From: DATKQI01 sp035532755
Lineage (GTDB): Bacteria > Pseudomonadota > Alphaproteobacteria > Acetobacterales > Acetobacteraceae
Direction: 5' to 3'
Assembly (NCBI GenBank): GCA_035532755.1
Contig: DATKQI010000061.1
Location: 1-32,715, forward strand
DNA: 32,715 nt
Shown: positions 24,705 to 32,715 of the stretch, piece by piece
Layout of the letters: every line of letters begins with the position of its first letter
Position numbering within the stretch: position 1 is the stretch's first letter
Program-made: the position numbers and the translations under genes
The notes under the pieces: generated by a model
Seen by the model: only the letters and a program-made list of their open reading frames with translations
What the model was told of the DNA's origin: nothing
Database searches by the model: none

Positions 24705-26078
24705 ATGCCCATCACCGTCGCCGAGATCATCGATCGCCTGGGCGGCCCGGATGCCGCCGCGCGCCTCACCGGCGTGGGCACCGAAGCGCTGCGCAAATGG
24801 CGCCAGTCCGCCGCCATTCCCGCCCGCCACTGGCCCGCCATCCTCGCCGCCACCGGCCTCACGCTACCCGATCTCCCCGGCCAGCCCGAACCGCAAGGCC
24901 ACGCCATGCCCCCCGCCGCGCCCCACGATGCCCCGCCCGACGGCGCCACCGCCGCGCTGATCCTCGCCGACGGCGCCATCTTCTGGGGCCGCGGCTTCGG
25001 CGCCCACACGCACGCCCCCGCCCCGGTGGGCGAGGTCTGCTTCAACACGGGCATGACCGGCTACCAGGAAACCCTCACTGATCCGTCCTACGCCGGCCAG
25101 ATCATCACCTTCACCTTCCCCCACATCGGCAACGTCGGCGCCAACGCGGAGGATATCGAGGCAGCCACCCCCGCCGCCCGCGGCCTCGTGGTGAAGGATG
25201 ACATCACCGCCCCGAGCAACTGGCGCGCGCAACAGCACCTGCACGCTTGGCTCCTGCGGATGAACCTGCCCGGCATCGCCGGGGTGGATACCCGCACCCT
25301 CACGCTGCGCATCCGCGATGCCGGCGCCCCCGCCGGCGTGCTCGCCCACCCGGCCGACGGGCAGTTCGACCTTCCGGCCCTGCGCGCCCGGGCCGCCGCC
25401 TGGCCCGGCCTGCTCGGGATGGATCTCGCCAAGGAAGTCTCCTGCACCCAGTCCTATGAATGGGACGAAACGGAATGGGCCTGGCCCGCCGGCTTCGGCC
25501 GCCAGGCGGCACCCGCCCACCACGTCGTCGCGGTGGATTACGGCGCGAAGCGCAACATCCTGCGCAGCCTCGCCGCCGCCGGCTGCCGTGTCACCGTGGT
25601 GCCCGCCACCGCGACGGCCGAGGATATCCTGCGCCACGAGCCGGACGGCGTGTTCCTCTCCAACGGGCCCGGAGACCCGGCCGCCACGGCGGAATACGCG
25701 GTGCCCGCCATCCGCGGCGTGCTCGCCTCCGGCAAGCCCCTGTTCGGCATCTGCCTCGGCCACCAGCTTCTGGCCCTCGCCCTCGGCGGGCGCACCTTCA
25801 AGCTCGATCGCGGCCATCGCGGCGCGAACCAGCCGGTGAAGGAACTCGCCACCGGCCGGGTGGAGATCACCAGCCAGAACCACGGCTTCGCCGTCGATCC
25901 CGACACCCTGCCCGCCACCGTGAAAGTGACGCACGTGAGCCTGTTCGACGGCAGCAACGAAGGCCTCGCCTGCACCGACCGCCCGGTCTTCTCCGTGCAG
26001 TACCACCCGGAGGCGAGCCCCGGCCCCACGGACGCGCACCACCTGTTCCACCGCTTCGTCGCGATGATGAAGGGCTGA
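24705..26078 (+). CDS. carA: Carbamoyl-phosphate synthase small subunit CarA with N-terminal helix-turn-helix extension
   Basis: A 457-residue glutamine amidotransferase subunit that feeds ammonia to CarB for arginine and pyrimidine synthesis. Residues 68-457 are a normal CarA: an N-terminal domain with FNTGMTGYQETLTDPSYAGQ and a class-I glutaminase with C350 (GICLGHQ), H434 and E436 (QYHPEASPG). Residues 1-56 are extra and read as a compact helix-turn-helix: IIDRLGGPDAAARLTGV, then EALRKWRQSAAIPARHWPAI, like Cro/YdaS-type proteins. I recall a domain named carph-isopro for such extensions (from memory). A Pro-rich linker, 57-78, joins them. The ATG at 24906 would give a standard CarA without the extension, but no stop or ribosome site separates the parts. 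carB starts four bases after the stop. Confidence 0.9.
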   Translation: MPITVAEIIDRLGGPDAAARLTGVGTEALRKWRQSAAIPARHWPAILAATGLTLPDLPGQPEPQGHAMPPAAPHDAPPDGATAALILADGAIFWGRGFGAHTHAPAPVGEVCFNTGMTGYQETLTDPSYAGQIITFTFPHIGNVGANAEDIEAATPAARGLVVKDDITAPSNWRAQQHLHAWLLRMNLPGIAGVDTRTLTLRIRDAGAPAGVLAHPADGQFDLPALRARAAAWPGLLGMDLAKEVSCTQSYEWDETEWAWPAGFGRQAAPAHHVVAVDYGAKRNILRSLAAAGCRVTVVPATATAEDILRHEPDGVFLSNGPGDPAATAEYAVPAIRGVLASGKPLFGICLGHQLLALALGGRTFKLDRGHRGANQPVKELATGRVEITSQNHGFAVDPDTLPATVKVTHVSLFDGSNEGLACTDRPVFSVQYHPEASPGPTDAHHLFHRFVAMMKG

Positions 26079-26082
26079 ACCG

Positions 26083-29325
<3,243 letters not shown>

Positions 29326-29329
29326 TCCC

Positions 29330-29369
29330 GTCGTGGCCGGGCGAATTCCCGGCCGCGACGGCCTTGTTT
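29330..29369 (+). terminator. Rho-independent terminator candidate after carB
   Basis: GTCGTGGCCGGG pairs with CCCGGCCGCGAC over 12 positions (one G-U wobble) around the six-base loop CGAATT, starting five bases after the carB stop. It is followed by GGCCTTGTTT. The T-tract is short and interrupted, so termination may be partial, allowing some read-through to greA. Confidence 0.65.
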
Positions 29370-29458
29370 ACGGCCGGCGCCGGCAGGCGTCGCCCGCACG
29401 CCTGGAAGCGCAGACGACGAAACGCACACGCCCAACATGACGGATCGAGGATCGCGCC

Positions 29459-29932
29459 TTGCAGAAATTCCCGATGACGGCCCCCGGCCTGCAGCGCCTT
29501 GAAGACGAGCTGCGCAAGCTGAAAAGCACCGAGCGCCCGGCCATCATCCGGGCCATCGCCGAGGCGCGCGCCCATGGAGACCTGTCGGAGAACGCGGAAT
29601 ACCATGCCGCGCGCGAACGCCAGTCCTTCATCGAGGGCCGCATCGCCGAGCTGGAGGAGATCACCGGTGCCGCCGAGGTGATCGACCCGGCGAGCCTGAC
29701 CGGGGACCATGTGAAGTTCGGCGCCCATGTACGGCTGGTGGACGAGGAGACGGAGAAGGAAGCCGCCTACCAGATCGTCGGCGTGCACGAGGCGGACATC
29801 AAGCTCGGCCTGCTCTCCATCTCCTCCCCGCTCGCCAAGGCGCTGATCGGCAAGAAGGTCGGCGAAACCATTTCGGTCCCGGCCCCGGGCGGGGACCGCT
29901 CGTACGAGATCCTCGACCTGAAATACGGCTGA
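29459..29932 (+). CDS. greA: Transcription elongation factor GreA
   Basis: A 157-residue factor that enters the RNA polymerase secondary channel and stimulates cleavage of backtracked RNA. The N-terminal coiled coil (about 8-75) carries the signature REERPAII-like TERPAIIRAIAEARAHGDLS followed by ENAEYHAARERQSFIEGRI. The acidic residues at its tip (D and E of GDLSENAEY) are present. The C-terminal FKBP-like domain has GKKVGETISVPAPGG and ends YEILDLKYG. The start is a TTG giving MQKFPMT, the usual alphaproteobacterial GreA beginning, with GAGG eight bases upstream. The next ATG is five codons in and would remove conserved residues. The threonine ammonia-lyase gene begins five bases after the stop. 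Confidence 0.95.
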   Translation: MQKFPMTAPGLQRLEDELRKLKSTERPAIIRAIAEARAHGDLSENAEYHAARERQSFIEGRIAELEEITGAAEVIDPASLTGDHVKFGAHVRLVDEETEKEAAYQIVGVHEADIKLGLLSISSPLAKALIGKKVGETISVPAPGGDRSYEILDLKYG

Positions 29933-29937
29933 GCCGC

Positions 29938-31134
29938 GTGCTCACCCTCGCCGATGTCGAAGCCGCGGCCGCGCGCATCGCCGGCCGCGTGCTGCGCACG
30001 CCCGCCATCCCGTCGGAGTCCCTCTCGCGCGCCACCGGGGCGGATGTCATCCTCAAGCTCGATCATCTGCACCCCACGGGCGCGTTCAAGGAACGCGGGG
30101 CCGCGAACAGGCTCGCGCTGCTCACCGAAGCCGAGCGAACGGCCGGCGTCATCGCCATGTCCGCCGGCAACCACGCCCAGGCGGTCGCCCGCCACGCGAG
30201 CCTGCTCGGCATCGCCGCCACCATCGTCATGCCCCGCTTCACCCCGGCAACGAAAGTCACCCGCACCGCCGGCTGGGGCGCGAAGGTGGTGCTGCACGGC
30301 GAAACCCTGGCGGAGGCGGCGGAATACGCCTGGCGCCTCGCCGCCGAACAGGGCCTCGTGTTCGTCCATCCGTACGACGATCCGGCGGTGATGGCCGGCC
30401 AGGGCACGCTCGCGCTGGAACTGCTGCAGGATTATCCGGATCTGGAAATGCTGGTCATCCCGGTCGGCGGCGGCGGCATGCTGGCCGGCGCCGCGGTCGT
30501 GGCGAAGGCGCTGAAGCCCGGCATGGTGGTGTTCGGGGTGGAGGTCGAGGCCTATGCCCCCCTCGCCCAGCGTCTCGCCGGGCAGCCGGTCTCCGTCGGC
30601 GGCGCCACCATCGCCGAGGGCATCGCGGTGCGCGACATCGGCGCCGCCCCCTTCGCGGTGATCCAGGATCTCGGGATCGAGGTGCTGGTGGTGCCCGAAC
30701 AGGCGATCGAGCAGGCCATCGCCCTGCTGGCGGAAGGCGCGAAACAGGTGGCCGAGGGTGCGGGCGCGGCCGCCGTCGCCGCCCTCCTCGCCTTCCCTGA
30801 CCGCTTCGCCGGCCGCCGCGTCGGCCTGCCCATCTGCGGCGGCAACATCGATCCGCGCATCCTCGCCAACACGCTGCTGCGCAACCTGCTGCGCGATGGC
30901 CGCCTGCTGCGGGTGGTGATGGAAATCCCCGATCGCCCCGGCGTGCTGGCGGACATCGCCGGCCGCATCGGCGGCCAGGGCGGCAACATCATCGAGGTCT
31001 CGCACCAGCGCCTGTTCGCCGCCCCCTCGGTCCAGGCCGCGCAACTGGAAGTGATGATCGAAGCGCGGGACGCCGCCCACGGTGCTGCCATCGCCGAGGC
31101 GCTGGAAGAAGTTTACGTGGTGCGCCGCGGCTGA
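29938..31134 (+). CDS. ilvA: Threonine ammonia-lyase with one C-terminal ACT domain
   Basis: A 398-residue PLP enzyme that deaminates threonine to 2-oxobutanoate, the entry step of isoleucine synthesis, or catabolises threonine and serine. The PLP lysine is K51 in HPTGAFKERGA. SAGNHAQAVA, HPYDDPAVMAGQGT and the tetraglycine loop IPVGGGGML are typical. The C-terminal region (about 320-398), LLRVVMEIPDRPGVLADIA and GGNIIEVSHQRLF, is a single ACT-type regulatory domain. This is the short ilvA form (about 400 residues) rather than the 500-residue E. coli IlvA with two ACT-like repeats. Feedback by isoleucine or activation by another amino acid is plausible but cannot be read. The start is a GTG five bases after greA, with no strong ribosome site, so it is probably translationally coupled. 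Confidence 0.93.
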   Translation: MLTLADVEAAAARIAGRVLRTPAIPSESLSRATGADVILKLDHLHPTGAFKERGAANRLALLTEAERTAGVIAMSAGNHAQAVARHASLLGIAATIVMPRFTPATKVTRTAGWGAKVVLHGETLAEAAEYAWRLAAEQGLVFVHPYDDPAVMAGQGTLALELLQDYPDLEMLVIPVGGGGMLAGAAVVAKALKPGMVVFGVEVEAYAPLAQRLAGQPVSVGGATIAEGIAVRDIGAAPFAVIQDLGIEVLVVPEQAIEQAIALLAEGAKQVAEGAGAAAVAALLAFPDRFAGRRVGLPICGGNIDPRILANTLLRNLLRDGRLLRVVMEIPDRPGVLADIAGRIGGQGGNIIEVSHQRLFAAPSVQAAQLEVMIEARDAAHGAAIAEALEEVYVVRRG

Positions 31135-31145
31135 CCCTCTCCGTC

Positions 31146-31165
31146 ATGCCGGCGCAGGCCGGCAT
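31146..31165. terminator. Hairpin between convergent ilvA and dsbA-like gene
   Basis: ATGCCGGC-GCAG-GCCGGCAT, a perfect 8-bp stem with a four-base loop, occupies the 30-base gap between the two stops. There is no T tract on either side. It may be a bidirectional terminator or one copy of the REP-like palindromes common between alphaproteobacterial genes. Confidence 0.5.
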
Positions 31166-31917
31166 CACCCCTTGCGCGCCGCCGCCACCAGCTTCTGCAT
31201 GTCTGAAAAGCTGATCGCCCCGGGCACCAGTTGCCGCCCGACGACGAAGGCCGGCGTGCCGTTCACCCCGAGGTCATGCGCAAGGGCGAGGTTCGCCTGG
31301 ATGCGCGCGGCGATCGCGGGATCGTCCATCGCGCGCACCAGCCTCGCGCCGTCCAGCCCGAGCCGCTCCGCATCGGCGCGGATGGAGGCCCGGGTGGGGG
31401 CGGCCGCCTCGCCCATCAGCGCATGCTGCAGCTTCAGGTAGCCGCCCTGCCGCTGCGCGGCCAGCAGCGCCTGCGCCCCCAGCAGGCTGGCCGGCCCGAG
31501 GATCGGGATGTCCTTGAACACCAGCCGCACGTCCGGGTTCCGCGCCAGCAGCCGGTCCATCACCGGCAGCATGGTCCGGCAATACGGGCAGCGCGTGTCG
31601 TAGAACTCCACGATCGTCACCCGCCCCGCCGGGTTCCCCGCCACCGGATCGGCCGGGTCGTGCAGGAGCATCCGCTTCTGCCGCGCCACCGCGGCCGTCT
31701 GCCGCACGGAATCGCTGGCTTCCAGCGCGGTGACGGCATCGCGCAGGATCGAGGGATCGCGCTGCAGCGCCCGCCGCACGATCTGCACGATCTCGGCCCG
31801 CTGCGCGGGCGTGAATGCGGATGGCATGGCAGATTCGCCGGCCGGCTGCGCCCGCGCAAGTCCTGGGGCGAGCATCAGCAGCATGGCGAGAAGCGGCAGG
31901 CGCGGGAAGCAGGGCAT
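31165..31917 (-). CDS. DsbA/ScsC-like periplasmic thiol-disulfide oxidoreductase
   Basis: A 250-residue exported thioredoxin-fold protein. The signal peptide covers about 1-23 (LARA before QPAG). A helical N-terminal segment, FTPAQRAEIVQIVRRAL then RDPSILRDAVTALE (about 35-66), resembles the ScsC N-terminal region that drives oligomerisation in that group. The redox site is C110-P-Y-C113 in FYDTRCPYCRTM, and the cis-proline loop is GTPAFVVG near 220. The DsbA-like helical insert lies between. It should form or isomerise disulfides in periplasmic proteins. The partner that reoxidises or reduces it is not encoded in the window. The start is the ATG at 31917, with only a distant AGGA upstream. 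The frame is open 19 codons further, but those are not signal-like. Confidence 0.9.
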   Translation of the reverse strand: MPCFPRLPLLAMLLMLAPGLARAQPAGESAMPSAFTPAQRAEIVQIVRRALQRDPSILRDAVTALEASDSVRQTAAVARQKRMLLHDPADPVAGNPAGRVTIVEFYDTRCPYCRTMLPVMDRLLARNPDVRLVFKDIPILGPASLLGAQALLAAQRQGGYLKLQHALMGEAAAPTRASIRADAERLGLDGARLVRAMDDPAIAARIQANLALAHDLGVNGTPAFVVGRQLVPGAISFSDMQKLVAAARKG

Positions 31918-32114
31918 GGGCGGGATGATCCTGGAGGAATGCGCGGCAGCCTGTCGCGGATGCACCCGGCGCACAAGCGGCCGTGACGCGGCGGCTGGCG
32001 AACGGGCGGTTGCCGGGTGGGGCGAAGCCGTCTATGGCACCCTGCCGGATCACGATGGTCCGGAACCGGGCCGGGGCAAACCCGGCCTGCGATTCAGCGG
32101 GGCGATACAGGGAG
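31918..32114. other. Divergent intergenic region with a 7-bp hairpin
   Basis: These bases lie between the leftward dsbA-like gene and the rightward gamma-glutamyltransferase gene. The only structure noticed is GGCCGGG-GCAAA-CCCGGCC at 32069-32087, which would fall in the leader of the rightward gene. No promoter boxes were recognised. Confidence 0.4.
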
Positions 32115-32715
32115 ATGGCGTTGGTGCGCGGCTCGGTCCTGGTCTTTGCGTCACGATACGGCTCCTCTGCCCGCCCGCGCCGCGGGTTCGCGCGCCAGGG
32201 CCGCGCAAGGCTGCGCAGCGGCCTGCTGTTAGGCCTGTCGCTCAGCCTCGCCGGCTGCGGCAGCCAGACCTTCTTCACCGGCCCCGCCCCCACGCCCGGC
32301 ATGCCCGGATATGTGCAGGGCTTCCTCGGCGGCGTTTCGGCCGATGAGCCGCGTGCGGCGCTGGTCGCGCGCTCGGTGCTGGCCGAGGGCGGCAATGCGG
32401 CCGACGCCGCGGTCGCGCTCGGCTTCGCCCTGACGGTCACGCTGCCGTCGCGCGCCGGGCTCGGCGGCGGCGGCGCCTGCCTCGCCTATGAACCGCAGAC
32501 GAGGGGTCCCGGCCATGGCGTGCCGGAGGCGGTGCTGTTCCTGCCCAAGGCCACCGCCTCCGTGCCGGCCAGTGCGGACCGGCCGGCGGCGGTGCCGATG
32601 GTTCCGCGCGGGCTGTTCCTCCTGCACGCGCGCTATGGCCATCTGCCGTTCGACCAGCTCATCGCCCCGGCCGAGCGCCTCGCCCGGCTGGGCACCCCCG
32701 TTTCCCGGGCGCTGG
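32115..32715 (+). CDS. Gamma-glutamyltransferase, N-terminal part, predicted lipoprotein (runs off the window)
   Basis: About 200 codons of a longer gene; the window ends inside it. After a basic stretch and a hydrophobic segment comes the lipobox LAGC (Cys 48 from this start), so the protein is probably lipid-anchored. The gamma-glutamyltransferase N-terminal pattern follows: a VLAEGGNAADAAVALGFAL stretch, then the glycine run RAGLGGGGACLAYEP, then PMVPRGLFLLHARYGHLPFD and a PAERLARLG segment. This corresponds to the large-subunit start of enzymes that cleave glutathione in the periplasm. The catalytic Thr lies beyond the edge. The start is uncertain: GGGAG directly abuts the ATG at 32115, so TTG at 32121 or GTG at 32124 may be used. 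Confidence 0.8.
   Translation, partial: MALVRGSVLVFASRYGSSARPRRGFARQGRARLRSGLLLGLSLSLAGCGSQTFFTGPAPTPGMPGYVQGFLGGVSADEPRAALVARSVLAEGGNAADAAVALGFALTVTLPSRAGLGGGGACLAYEPQTRGPGHGVPEAVLFLPKATASVPASADRPAAVPMVPRGLFLLHARYGHLPFDQLIAPAERLARLGTPVSRAL

Overview
The window is GC-rich DNA (about 70% by eye) packed with short-spaced genes. It looks like the chromosome of an alphaproteobacterium, probably Rhodospirillales/Acetobacteraceae. That placement is inferred from gene content: an alphaproteobacterial GreA, RpoD with a long acidic insert, GapR (DUF2312), DUF1244, a glycerate kinase-pyruvate kinase pair, and a CarA with an extra N-terminal helix-turn-helix segment. No insertion sequence, prophage, tRNA, rRNA or CRISPR array was seen. 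It reads as ordinary chromosome with some accessory metabolic and envelope genes.

Layout, left to right. 1-1556: two divergent membrane proteins, a PAP2 phosphatase and a DedA protein. 1678-4556: a secreted double-PepSY protein followed by an overlapping OmpR-type regulator and histidine kinase. 4655-9779: a divergent sugar-acid catabolic locus, with gntR, an enolase-superfamily enzyme and an MFS transporter reading left, and an SDR plus an SMP-30-type lactonase reading right. Two TTGATCAA palindromes sit in the shared control region. 9914-11551: an APC amino-acid-type permease. 11580-12221: gapR and a DUF1244 protein. 12290-15055: glycerate 2-kinase and pyruvate kinase, which together route glycerate into lower glycolysis. 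15073-17600: a BtuB-like outer-membrane receptor under a cobalamin riboswitch, with a 37-residue exported peptide downstream. 17713-19996: a GT14-type glycosyltransferase, a crotonase-fold protein lacking both usual catalytic glutamates, and a GNAT acetyltransferase. 20034-24438: a 30-bp tandem repeat, then rpoD, dnaG and yqeY (leftward). 24640-29325: carA-carB with an unusual promoter. 29459-31134: greA and threonine ammonia-lyase. 31165-31917: a DsbA/ScsC-like thiol oxidoreductase. 32115 to the edge: the start of a lipoprotein-type gamma-glutamyltransferase.

The most interesting signal is at carAB. CarA carries about 67 extra N-terminal residues that read as a small Cro/YdaS-like helix-turn-helix plus linker. 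A 15-bp palindrome, GGGAAATAATTTCCC, fills the 17-bp spacer of a plausible -35/-10 promoter whose start point would fall on the carA ATG (a leaderless mRNA). A second, 13/15-identical copy lies 37 bp upstream. This suggests that CarA may be an enzyme that represses its own operon, a model drawn from sequence alone. Other points of interest are the paired GntR palindromes, the B12-controlled btuB with its small companion gene, the active-site-depleted crotonase, and the hairpin-forming tandem repeat beside rpoD.
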